Assembly (NCBI RefSeq): GCF_964204865.1 | Contig: NC_135254.1 | Span: forward strand, 10,855,001 to 10,919,000 | From: Styela clava | Lineage: Eukaryota > Chordata > Ascidiacea > Stolidobranchia > Styelidae | Direction: 5' to 3' | Length of the DNA stretch: 64,000 nucleotides | Shown here: piece after piece, positions 52,750 through 64,000 of the stretch | Position numbering within the stretch: the first letter of the stretch is position 1 | How the letters are laid out: each line of letters opens with the position of its first letter | Position numbers and translations under genes: made by a program | The notes under the pieces: generated by a model | Database searches by the model: none | What the model saw: only the letters and a program-made list of their open reading frames with translations | What the model was told of the DNA's origin: nothing

Positions 52750-55700
52750 ATGCCTGCAGCGGATGAACCAGTAGAATCTGAAGAAACGCAAGAAATAAAA
52801 TTTGATGATGATAACATTGTGATGCACTGTGCCTTACGCGGGGATTTGGATATGCTTAAAGCGTGGGTATACTGAATATGCAGATGAACTATTTTTTCGC
52901 CCGATCTGCATTTAACATTCTGACACTATGCCATTACTAAATTCTAGAAAATATCGGAATATTGTTATTGAATTATCGAATAGCATATTGTTCACAAACT
53001 TATCACAAGAATCGAATCTATGGAACCAATTTGGGAATTCATTACTGATTTTGCAATGAATCGTTCAATTTTCATCATTCAGAAAAGGGAGAAGTTGTTA
53101 GAAATTTATTACATTTAGTTACCGACCTAAATTTTGCTGTTTTTGTCAACTTGCCTGACTTGTGTTAAAAGTCTGAAAGTATTGCCCCATTCTGAATCTT
53201 GTCCACTCTTTTGCAGTTTTGTGTGCTTGTTTTTGGTGGGTGGACACGTACTTGTACACTTTTCAACTTTGTTTTAAATTATGCTTGCCTCCCAGGTATC
53301 TCTGCATTTTGTTTCTCTTTTTACTTTTTGTGTTGTTTATGTCAGGGAACCGAAATAAAATGATTGATGATTGAATATATATCTAATTTTTATTTATTTA
53401 TTTTTACACTGTAACTTACACATCTGCACATACTGACATATGCATGCTAAATCGGAATCATTTTTTAATATTGTTTTTCCATACCTAAACCGTTCCTATA
53501 TATCGAGCTTTCTTTGACACGATTGCATCATCTTCAGGTGTATGCCTATGCCATATTTGCTTATGAAAAGATTATTCTTTGGTATTCCTCAAGTCTGCAT
53601 GTACTGATGTAGGCTACTATAAAAAAGATTTGAATCAGTATAAAGATGATATTTTTATGCAAAATTGATCAGAAGAAAGTCACACTTTACATATACATGT
53701 TACTGTGTTACTACTTTACCTACAACTGAAGCACTGAAATGCTTAAGCGTAAATGTGAATTTGATATTTTTGTAAATGTCAAATTGCTTTGTTTAGATTG
53801 ATATCTGTAAATATGAATCGTTTTATTATAGGGAGCAAAGGTATTTTATTACTATTCATAATGTTCAATGATTTTTATCTTACATTGCTGCAATGTCTGA
53901 ATGTCAAATATGTCTGAAAATTCAGCCAAGCTTCAGCAAATTAGATTTTGACAGTTTGATCCTGTCACGTTGGTTGGTTAAGTTAAAAGTACAACAATAG
54001 AATATTCATCCTGGTATCTAATTACTCATAGAAGTTTTTTTGTTACAAAAGATTAACACCTATTTCATTTATACTTAGTGCACTGGATAATAACGATGAC
54101 CCACATCATGATGTTGCATTAGAAAAAATCAATCAAAGAAATAATGTTGGGAAAACACCATTAGAAATAGCATGCATGCTTGGAAGAGAAAATATTGTGC
54201 AAGAGTTGATCAAACGTGGAGTTGATGTTAATGACCAAACAGGAGCAGGTAAAATTACTCTACTTTATTGGTGACTGTAGATTTTGGTTGACAAAATAAT
54301 AAATCTTTCTCTCTCTCTACATCATTTTTTCAATCAGTGAATATTGAAACAGTTCTATCACATTTCATCATTGATTAGCAAAATAGGATTTATCCTATTT
54401 TTTTTTGTGCATAATACGCACCCATAGATAATACGCATGTGTATTTTTGCACATCTGTGGCGAGAATTTTTCAATCTCCTTGCATAATACGCATATGGGA
54501 TTTCTGTTCCTCTAGCAGTGTTGGTGTTTTCTTCACGGAAGCTTTTCGGGCATTCTGTCTGCATTTCGTTAACTATTTCTCCTAATTTAGAGTTGTCTTT
54601 ATGGTGTAATGATCTGCCAATCAGGATGTGATGTTAATTGATATTAAAGTATCATGCTGGTGTCTCTGATCTTTTCAAAAGCTGATAAGGCCCCACCTCA
54701 GAGCGTGTTTTCAGACACCGCACTTCAAAGAGAGGTTGATTGGAAGTTTCGAAAAAAACTAAGAAGTTTACTTGACGGTTAACTAATTTGAGTGATTTAT
54801 GACCCTAAAGTTTTGCGATTCGGCAGAAAGGGCAAGACAATGACAGCAGTTAACCATGTACAGCTGTTCTTATCACTTTTGAGACATCCTTTTTTTGGAT
54901 GCTTGAGTTAATGATTCTTGCTACTTTGACAAACCTAAATTTCGTTGGATTGGACAGCTTCTACCGAAACAAGCATGATCTGATCCTAACAGTCTTTGCT
55001 GAATGAATTTAAAACACTTAAGATTAATATATGTGTGAATTAATAGCCAGTTAAGCATAAAATGAAGATTACTATTTTTTCGATATTTTTTATGTCAATG
55101 CATAATATGCACCTCCTCATTTTGAACTTGGATTTCGGCATTGGAAGTGCGAACCATACGTGGAGAAATATGGTATATATTAATTCAACTCACTAGAAAC
55201 AAAGGAAAAGGCTATAATTTAGTGTGGTGTTCGATAATACGATTTAAAAACTTTGCACAATTGTTGTCATTTTTATAATCAAATGTAACTATATTTTTAA
55301 GGTTATTCTGCATTGCATATTGCTGCAAGCTGGGGTTCAAGACATTGTTTAGAAGTTCTTGTGGAGAATGGAGCAAAATTAAATGCAAGAAATAATCACG
55401 GAGAGACTGCTAGACTTGCTGCGTCAAGATACAACAAAGAAGAGTGTGTTCAATTTCTTGATTGGGCAGGTAAGTGAAATTTTTGCAGTGGTGTTAACTT
55501 GGTTCTTTATTAAACAAAGCTTTCGTATCATTCAAATCTGATGTAGTTTGTAAGTTGAGATTTAGAGATGATATCGTATGAAATTGCAATACAGGGATAA
55601 AAAATTATGTGTTATATAAAGTTTGCTAAGGATGATATTAGGAAATATCTCATATTAGTTATGTATTATCAGATTATTAGCAATGAGTTCTTCTTCTTCA

Positions 55701-58700
55701 GAGGCTGAAGAATCTGTTGATAGAGAAAAGGCCTCAATTATTAAAAAGAAAAAACAGTAATATGGAGAATTGATTTTCAAGTATCAGTTAGGATGAGATT
55801 TAATTCAGAACTGCATGTTTGAGACAGATTATTCACAGTTGATTATTGTGTAAATATCTTTCCAGCCAAGCAATTTGTTTTGAAGTTTCATGTAGCTATA
55901 TGGTTTAGATTGTTAAATGTTGTTTTATGTAGTTTGGCATATTATATCAGAACTCGGCATATTACATCAGTATGTTTTTGTTGCGGCATCATTCATATAT
56001 AAGGACAAAATAAAAAGCTACTAATTAGGTGTTCTGATATTTGCATGAGAAGTAGCCTATTTCAATTGCACGGATTCTTTTCGGAATCTTAGAGTCAGGG
56101 GAAATTCGGCATGCTGATATATTATTTTTAAGTTATGTTGCTGAGAGCAAAGTGGAAGGTATGTATAGCTAAGGTACAGTGCGTACTTTCAGAAGTTTGC
56201 AGTAGGCTAGAGGAGAGTAGCATAAATTGGTATATCGGGTAGAGCTGTAGTTGCGATCACTAGGAGGCAACCTTGAGCAAGATATTTGATTATAATTTTC
56301 CTATTGTAATTGTAGGTTAGCAATGTAGTTTAGGAAGAAAAATTAACAGTTTATTCATCACATAGGCATATTTGATTAGAATCGCATACTATTTATGAAT
56401 GAAAGTATCTAATAAATTTGAGAACTTGAATTGCATTAGGGGAGCTGTGTACTGTAAGAAGAACATATAGGGTTATAACCTTGCAATATTTACACTAAAT
56501 AGCCTATCTTATTTTAAACATAATGCCTAAAAATTATGGAATAATACTATTTCGAATAAATTTGTTTGCACCTTTTCGAACTAGCTGCCAAGAAAACCTT
56601 AGAAGATTTCATCGCAGAACTTCGTGAAATGATATCTGATCCAGAAAAACTTCAAGGCATCAAATTATCGAAAGAAGAAAAGGTATGTTCGGAACATGCT
56701 ATACTAAACTAAATCTTTGTGGTAAATGAAATTTGAATAATTTCATTTTCTGATTTCAGACATCCACTATTTCTACGTGCAATGAGAAGCAAGAATGGCT
56801 TGATAACAACCCTGAAGCTACGGTAACGGACTTTTTATCAAAAAAACAAGAACTGGAAAAAGATGTTGAGAATTTATTGGCCAAAATTAATTCACCACGT
56901 AAGTATTTTATGATTTGAAAAACATATTTATCTGGAAGCCATCGTGTCTAATTAGATGGTCCTCTTATTCAGATATTTGTGTATTCACAGTAGATTTATC
57001 GTATAAAGCACGATCGTCATGCTTAAAATCTATTGATTATTAGTGAGCTTACAGGTTCCTGTTGGTGATAGGTATGTACCAGAGGATGTACTCCTGTCCT
57101 TCAAAGGGCAGTTCACAAAATTGCTGATGGGCTATGGTTACCTTCGCTATCCAGGTCTAGATTAATTAAAGGGTTGGCTATTCCCATATCAAATTTGGGC
57201 CGATATTAACACGAGCCGCTGTGGTATATCTACCATATATGGGTTAGGGTTTATTTAGGCTGTTGATGGGTGCTAGATGCTTCCAACCCTCCTTTCGTTT
57301 TTTTTTGTTGGCCTATATATATATAGCCAATAAGACTACCTAATTATGTGTTTGGTATGAGATTAGTTAATGAGGTATTCATCGCAGGAGCATCAACTTT
57401 ATTTGAAGATGGAGTAACTATTTTCACCATCCATGTTCGTACACTGGAACGAGCTGATCTGCCTTTCGTTTTTCATCCTATTCTTGAGGATTGTGGTTGA
57501 CCTCAGAAGGATAGGATGGGATTTACATATTCATCCCAAGGGAGGGGGAAACCGATACGACGGCTTAATCATCTGGCGAACCATGGCCCCTCGTTCAGTT
57601 ACCAGTCCACGTCAGGTGTTATAGCCAAATATCTGTTTCAGATGCATGGACTTAACCTATCAGCCATTACATGAACCACCCTACGGTGAGAAGTCCAGCA
57701 ATCCTTGCGAACATAAATATTCCCCATGGGATTCAAACCTGCGAACCCACGCGGGATAATCAGAGATGCTGTGGTGAGCATATTGCTAACGCTTAGCACG
57801 ATGCCCCACACCGCCAAGCCATAATTAATCCATCCAAGTAATAAATTTCTTTCTGTCTCTCTTCTCTAATTTTCATTCACTGGCATGAATATGGGAATCT
57901 CATTCGCCATCTCTATGTACCAGAGATATGTGTATGTGACTGGTACCTTAGAAGATGAAGTCGTCTTTAGTTATGTAATGTGGGCCACTTAACAACTATG
58001 GGGAATCAATCCTTGTTTGTAAAGTCATCTGCATATGCTTGTATCTCAAGGTATTCTATGGATAAGCACTATTTTAGAAGCAGTTCATTGGTGATGCAAA
58101 ATTTTCGATCACTAGGTATTGATAAAGAGTTGCCAATTCGTTTGAGAAATCCAAGCACTTGAATGGGATGTTAGGACAAAGGCTTGTCCGCCCCTTGGAG
58201 AGCGTTTTAGAAGTTGGATAGGCTATTTAAGCTTGTACCAGGGTACCAGAAAGACAATAAGTATAAGACAACTTAATTATCACGTCGGGTGTAGTTGACC
58301 ATTTATTTGTTTCAATTGCATGGACTTGATGATGGAGGAAGCCATAACCGACCAGCGGTTACGTGAATCACCCCACGACGACATGGAGTCCAGCTATCCT
58401 CTCGCACAGACGAAAACTTTTAGTGTTGTTTCCTTCGTAAGGAGCAACCTTCTGTAGGTCTCGCCCTTCCGCGATTCGGTTGGCATAAAACAGTTAAGCC
58501 GTCGTGCATAAATTCATCTACATTATATAAGTATGCCATTGTATTGGGTTTGTGCGAACCGGAAATGTGGATGTTTGACCTTTAACTTTAATATGATACT
58601 GAACTTTCTATGACATATGATTTAGACACACACTTATCTTAAAAGGTTTGTGTTACAGCGGTTTTAACCTCATCTACTCAGATATCTCGATATTATTTCA

Positions 58701-58912
58701 ATGTACCTTACCAATGAACTTTCATTCATTTGCATTGTACCTCAGTCCCACGTTCACACTTGTCATCTGTCATTAAAACTGCTACTGTTGACGCACGATT
58801 TTTCCCGGTAATCTTTCTTGATCATCTGATCAATTTAAAAGAATGTTTGCCCATAACATTTGAACATTATATTTTGACAGCTCCTAACACAGGAAGCACA
58901 GGGAGGAAGTGA
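52750..58912 (+). CDS. ANKRD45: Ankyrin repeat protein, ANKRD45-like (239 aa, 6 coding exons)
   Basis: Exons 52750-52862, 54079-54248, 55302-55469, 56585-56682, 56760-56898, 58881-58912. They total 720 nt including TGA, with consistent phases and GT/AG junctions. After an acidic N-terminus, residues ~24-150 form about three ankyrin repeats: [58 protein letters not shown], then [20 protein letters not shown]. The ...ASRY...ECVQFLDWA segment is distinctive of ANKRD45. The C-terminal ~186-232 ([14 protein letters not shown]..., [16 protein letters not shown]) resembles the lid of HSP70 substrate-binding domains. The vertebrate relative is linked to cilia and cell division; function here is inferred. 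Human ANKRD45 is slightly longer. Confidence 0.88.
53075..53374 (+). mobile_element. Retroposon 3' end, second copy
   Basis: Copy of the 48,300-48,723 element inside intron 1 of the ankyrin gene. Ends gggaaccgaaataaaatgattgatgattg. Confidence 0.5.
54400..55174. mobile_element. Possible pogo/Tigger-like nonautonomous transposon
   Basis: The left part has gtgcataatacgcacccatag...ataatacgcatgtg, and the right part gcataatatgcacctcctc and tacgtggagaaatatggtat. Such repeated 'ataatacgc' ends are typical of pogo-type elements. Boundaries uncertain. Lies in intron 2 of the ankyrin gene. Confidence 0.35.
55702..55760 (+). other. Possible alternative terminal exon of the ankyrin gene
   Basis: A good acceptor (ttcttcttcttcag) precedes an open stretch in the correct phase after exon 3, encoding [19 protein letters not shown] and a TAA at 55,758-55,760. 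Use of this exon would give a ~169-residue protein without the HSP70-lid-like part. Skipping it (55469 to 56585) gives the ANKRD45-like continuation. Exon inclusion with downstream splicing (donor at 55,757) would break the frame. Confidence 0.5.
56009..56014 (+). terminator. AATAAA downstream of alternative terminal exon
   Basis: Hexamer about 250 bp after the TAA at 55,758, inside intron. It could end the short transcript of the ankyrin gene. Confidence 0.35.
57506..57830 (-). mobile_element. tRNA-derived SINE in last intron of the ankyrin gene
   Basis: Most complete tRNA-like head: on the minus strand ggcggtgtggggcatcgtgc..., a B-box-like ggtttgaatcc, and the aatcccatgggg segment. The body and the ggataggatgggatttacat tail are shared with 21,695 and 40,979. 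Confidence 0.65.
58282..58415 (-). mobile_element. SINE fragment
   Basis: Body part only: gatggaggaagccataaccg, ggttacgtgaatcaccccac, atggagtccagctatcctctcgcac. Same orientation as the 57,506 copy. Confidence 0.5.
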
Positions 58913-58959
58913 TTTTCATATCTTCAGCATTACAATTTGACATGGATGTATTTTTATTA

Positions 58960-58965
58960 AATAAA
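58960..58965 (+). terminator. Polyadenylation signal of the ankyrin gene
   Basis: AATAAA 48 bp after the TGA of the last exon, followed by a T-rich stretch from about 59,010. Suggests a very short 3' UTR. Confidence 0.6.
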
Positions 58966-61900
58966 CAGTTTCATGAAAATTGACGTCTAAATACTGTACT
59001 GTGAACAATATTTTCTTGACGTTTTTATTTTATACATATATATAAATACTGAATTTGAATTTTGGAATATGCCGATACATTTTGATAAAAAATTATGTTA
59101 TCAATGTGTATAATTCGTTTGAAGAAATAACGGGTGAAATGCGTCATGAAAATGCGACCATAAGGCATCGTGTCAATCGAAATTATAGAATGATATTCTT
59201 TTTCACGTGGAGCGAATTGTTCATTAATTAGTGTCAAATTAACAACCGAAACTATATTTATGTATTCATTTGTGGATGGACGTGTCGCTTGCACTAAATT
59301 GTGGACTCTGTCGAGGTTGCATTGCCATCAAGTTCTATTTGTTTGGGTAGAAATATGGTGAGAACGAATTGTGCATTAATTCGTGTCAGATTAACAACCG
59401 AAATTATGTTTATGTATTCATTTGTGGACGTATTGCATGCACTAAAATTGGGAACCTATTAAGGTTACATTGCCAGTCCATTAGTTCGGTCGAAATATAG
59501 TGCTTCCATGTTGCTATGAATCCTCTATTTTTTTTCTCTCGCACATCATTCTTCTGAATTTGAACTCACGCAAACTTCGATTATGAATCTTTTCCCAATG
59601 TTTACCGATGACCTGAGTCCCGATTGTTACTTTTTTTTTTAATAAAAGCTGTTATTATTGAGGGGTTTGGCTCAGGTTGAAAATACTTCATCTGAACAAC
59701 AAAATATCAAACAGGATGAAATATATACAGGGTTCAAATTTAGCATAGTTATGTAATATACGCGTTATATGAGCACACCTTGACCTACCACGGCTTAATT
59801 ATTTCAAAGCGTTGCGTTGTAAAAATGTTTCCATTGTAAATGAAGTTATACTTAAGAATGACTTCCCGTATAAAATTTGCCGTATTTTGCGGAAATCTCA
59901 CGCGGATGGCGTTTCTTGAATTCCACACGATTCCGATTTAAAATTTAAGTCTTGATTTTTTTGAGAAATTTTTAATCTCTGCATAATTAACTAAGGATCG
60001 TTTTCAAATACCTTATTCCGTACGAAACGGATTCGCCACGCCGCCCATCTTAATCTGTTTTGTAAATCACCGTGTTTTTCGTGCCCACTGATCAACCAGA
60101 TAAGAGATTGAAAGGAAGATAAAGATAATGTCTTGCTATTGATATAAACTAGATTGAGTTATAAATATCTTAGTGGCACTATCACCAAACATTTAATTTT
60201 TTGATGTGAAACGCCGAATGACTTTTGAAAGTTAATCGCCACTCCTTTTTAGGGCACTCATTATCATTACCGAATATTCACTACCGCTCGCGAGGTTCCA
60301 TTTATACTCCGACATATTGATTGATTACCGTTCCACGAAGAAATTCTCAGTAAATATTTACCCTTTGGCGCACACTTGAGATTTATTAATTTTTTCATTT
60401 ACCAAATGCAACCACGTTTGTTGCCAATGTCACCACAGAACGTTAAATTTTTGCCAAGGAAGACTGCCTACCACCTACAGTGTTTGGCATGTCTAGATAT
60501 AGAATGCAGAAAAGCACCAAACATGCGATTTTTGTAGATAAAAGCATCAAGATATTTTACACAAAAGAATACGAAAAAAACTATCAAGGTCCCGCGATAG
60601 CGATCACTTTCGGAACTCTCACGATGCATGGACGTTTAACTAATAAACCTCTTGCTATATCTTATTTGACACTCCAATTTTTTCGCAAGACTTTTTTATG
60701 ATGTGAATAAATGGACGTATCGCGTGCACATACTGCCTGACGTTGTTGTAAATATTTTCTTTGCATTGTCCAACTCACGAATCTTGTTTCAGTTGTACGT
60801 CTGGAAAATCGAAACGATTTATAAACAGTACGCACGATTCCGTGTATAGTATTTATTTACTTTAGATAATTTTGCTTGTTACGTTTTTTTACACCTTATA
60901 AGAGAAAATGTAATTAGGCGTTAACACATATTTCAAGCTTGGTTCATTTGTTTCAAAGTTATGATTCCGACCTTGTCACATTACAGCTAACAAATATGTA
61001 CACGGGACTCCATACAAAGAAAAATTTAATAAAAATATCATAAAATGATAACTTGGTTGGTACCCCTTGCGACATAAGTGAGTGAATAATAGTAATATAA
61101 ATATGAGCCGAAATTCTCCACAACTTTTCGGGGAAATTTGAAAACTTATCTATAAATCTTGTATTAAGAGATATTTTGAAATTTGCTTCACAAGCAAGAT
61201 TCCGTTCTTTTGTGTTTTATCGCATTACCACGTATCTATACACTGAAGTCAAATTCCATACATGCTTCAATGATAAACTAATTGAAATTTGATGTAAAAT
61301 TTTGGTATTTCGATTGACATATCATCTCCTAATTAATTGTTTCCAAACTTTTGTGACGTACTTTCTCGCATTATATCTTACTTTCCGTACGACTGTTTTG
61401 TCTGCGTTTACCGAGAAATCTTCGATTATTTTCTTGGTTAAAGTGAAAGCCGCAACACATTTGTCAGAACGATACAATAATATAAACTAACGGTAGATAA
61501 TGTAGATGAAACTGACTTTTCGAGCATTGTCAGCATTTGTGTATTGATGATTTCTTAGAACATCGCAGGTTTTAATGTTTCGCGCGGAATTTCTCGTCAT
61601 TAAACAATTGGTAAGATTTGATATTATTGATGAGATTTTATGATATCAAATTTAACGGTCCATTTCCTCTAGGTATCAGGAAGTAATTTGGCTACATTTT
61701 TTTTTATCAAATGTTCGCTCATGAGTTATCAGTTATTCTTGTGGCATGAACTTCCAAAAATAGCTTCGCTTTAATTTCTCCCTACCTTGATTGATTTTTA
61801 GAAGCTACATTAAACCAAGTTTTGAAAATAAATCTACATAAACATTTCTACTTAAAGCTCAACAGTAGCGTTTTATTTTGCACCAGACTTGAGTTCAAGT

Positions 61901-64000
61901 ATAACAGGAGAATCATCGTATTTTGTAAAGTTGGTTCAGCTTTGTTTGTTATTATTTTTCCAAATCGTAGCCACACATAAAGACCACTTTTTTTTCTATT
62001 GTATTCGAGTTTGCAACTCTTCTGCTTTTTCGGTCCATTTTCCGATTACTATAGCTAAAATAAAACTACAGCAAGGACAAAACGTTATGATTTGTTTTAT
62101 TTATATCAAAATCAGAGAAACAAAACTAAAAACCGATTTTTGAAAAATTGAGGATTGGCTGGATTTCTATTGTTGCGCCAATTTCAACTAGTTTCTGGTT
62201 ATCCATTATTACGAAAAGTTACTTCTATACTTATACTTCTATAGTACTATACCATTGGACACTTATATTATCGAGCGCGTCTTGTTGAGCTATAATCTAC
62301 ATGCAAAGGTTGGTTTGAACCCCACGTGATGGAGCATGAATTGCGGTAAAATATTGACTCCATTAATTCCTGAGAAAATGTGAACAAAATAACTGGAAAG
62401 TAGAGGACAGATACAAAACATACGCTTCTATGAAAAATTAAAATGATCTTCAATTAATGGTTATTCTCCTTGGTATCGACATCGTTGTTTACATAACGCG
62501 GATCTATAGACCCTTTTACAAATTATAATGGGACATCAATTGCCTCTGTCTGCTACTGCTGGACCACTCGCTAATTGTATATGGTTGTACATGGAAATAT
62601 ATCATTTAGATTTGATATCATTATCTTGATATTTTGTCCTATTTCCCTCGTCTTCCCGGGAACCGATATTTAACTTCATGCTGTGTAACATTTCAAAATG
62701 GCGCCATCTTATGGAATTCCCGTTAGACGTGAAGATAATGCTCATAATACGGGACGTATAGTCTACGGTTAACGGTAACTTACATTTAAAGATACGTAGA
62801 TTTTGTTTTTTAATGTGTTACCTCCATTCTTTATGATAAATACAATTACCAAACTCAGGTTCGGGTTATAGAAGATACTTTTGTAACCTAACTTATTGAA
62901 TCCCTATTTTTTTTTACAATTGCTCAATATATTTTGCTTAAAAGCTATCAGTATTTGAGTAAGGTAAAAATTTGTTTATAAACTCGGCTATAATCATGAC
63001 TTGCCAGTTATCTTATGGAATTCCTTCAAAACAGCGTTTTCTTCGAATAGATAATTTACAGGTCAAGCGATCACATTTAGGTAAATTGGAGGACAGGTTA
63101 TCGCCTGGACTCTTCTATAATATCATAAACATTGCCTTGCCCACAGGGGTTTAAGCCATGCTATATTTTAATTGTCTACGTGACTTCGATACGGAACAAA
63201 ATGACGGCTGTATTGTGGAACGTGAAACGGGGTGACGTCACTGATCCTTAACAGTTTTCTCGAACGTTTTTGATATTAAAACTAAAAAGGATTTAAAGTT
63301 ACCTTTTTCTTTTGTTATGATGGATTATCTTTATTCCCGCAATGATGGGGACATTGAATAACCCTATTAAATTTAAATATTCTTCCTAATTGGAACATCC
63401 TTCTCGGCGCGTTCTACAAACGCATTTTTAATTTCGATCGAGGAATATTGATTTTTGGGGGTTTGATTGACAAGAAATTTGCAAAAAAATATTGTTTCAT
63501 CAAATTTGCTTTGTACTTTTATTGTAAATGCTAATATTATATGTTGCTATATTTGTTTACTGTTCTCGGTTTGTAAACATATATAGTAAATCCTTTTTTT
63601 AAATAAGTATTATACTGGGAATATATATTTAACTTATACTATTGCATTTTTTTAGGTTTTCACATTTAAATTTGAATGTTTCTAATACCTCTCGCTGACT
63701 GGTTAATAGAATTCACGCAGGACAATAATCCTATACTTTTGTGTTACTACTTTTTATGTCAACAGTTCGTAAATGATTCTAAATTGGTATATATACGCAC
63801 TTTTCCTTCACGCACCTTTCCTTATTAAGCGAGGCAATGTCGGAGTAGGCAGGTCACTTGTTATCACAGAAGAGACGCGAGATTTCATGTGATTGCGGTT
63901 CAAATTCGAGTACGAGCAGATAGAATTAGGTGTGCATCCGGAATTTGAAACATTTTGAATTGTGTAAAACGTTATAATTCGGGTTACCTCTTACTTTGAA
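58966..64000. other. Gene-free right end
   Basis: I find no conserved protein, splice-supported exon or RNA gene on either strand. ORFs are all under 90 codons and look random. Contains the dimer at 59,211-59,502. It may be intergenic, a long intron or UTR of a gene outside the window. Confidence 0.4.
59211..59502. repeat. Degenerate ~150-bp tandem dimer
   Basis: Units 59,211-59,360 and 59,363-59,502 share cgaattgt, attaacaaccgaaa, atgtattcatttgtgga and a closing gaaatatrgtg, with many differences. A short related piece, ggacgtatcgcgtgcac, recurs at about 60,712. Confidence 0.6.

Noticed and set aside
54358..54564. 68-codon minus-strand ORF
   Set aside because: Falls in the transposon-like part of an ankyrin-gene intron, and its sequence is made of the ataatacgc repeats.

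Overview
The window is nuclear DNA of an animal. It is AT-rich, has spliced genes with GT/AG introns, and is dense in short transposable elements. The three conserved genes (SSRP1, MAN1B1, ANKRD45) are metazoan orthologues. A marine invertebrate, possibly a tunicate, is my guess for the organism, but the sequence does not prove it.

Layout. (1) 1-18,716 is a young, rearranged segmental-duplication cluster. It holds six copies of a single-exon gene whose N-terminal half I read as a CBM21 domain, the glycogen-binding module of PP1 glycogen-targeting subunits; no database search was run. Copies 1-4 lie on the minus strand in four direct ~2.6 kb repeats (658-11,117). Copy 5 is inverted and copy 6 is again on the minus strand. 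Copies 1, 3, 4 and 6 are open; copies 2 and 5 each carry a 1-bp frameshift. All six keep a perfect TGACGTCA (CRE/ATF) site upstream of the ATG. Two broken kelch-repeat gene copies face each other at the centre of a large inverted repeat (about 9,315-12,060 against 12,966-15,458). (2) 19,344-29,744, minus: SSRP1, the HMG-box subunit of the FACT histone chaperone; 16 coding exons, 716 aa. (3) 29,745-39,033: a gene-free stretch of repeats, including a broken R4/Dong-like non-LTR retrotransposon, hAT-like fragments, a 370-bp tandem dimer and a 44-bp palindrome flanked by 8-bp direct repeats. (4) 39,034-46,873, minus: ER alpha-1,2-mannosidase MAN1B1 (GH47); 13 coding exons, 658 aa. (5) 46,874-52,749: intergenic repeats. 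(6) 52,750-58,912, plus: ANKRD45-like ankyrin protein; six exons, 239 aa, with a possible alternative short terminal exon. (7) 58,966-64,000: no gene recognised; one degenerate ~150-bp tandem dimer.

The three single-copy genes are unrelated in function (chromatin, ER glycoprotein quality control, probably cilium). The unusual part is the cluster at the left. A family of GG-ended inverted-repeat elements with 8-bp target duplications (Merlin-like by structure) is spread over the window and was carried along inside the amplified unit. A tRNA-derived SINE family sits in introns of all three conserved genes.

Exon models were built by hand from reading frame, splice dinucleotides and remembered family sequence. 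Each model sums to a multiple of three, which supports it, but no alignment or transcript data were available.
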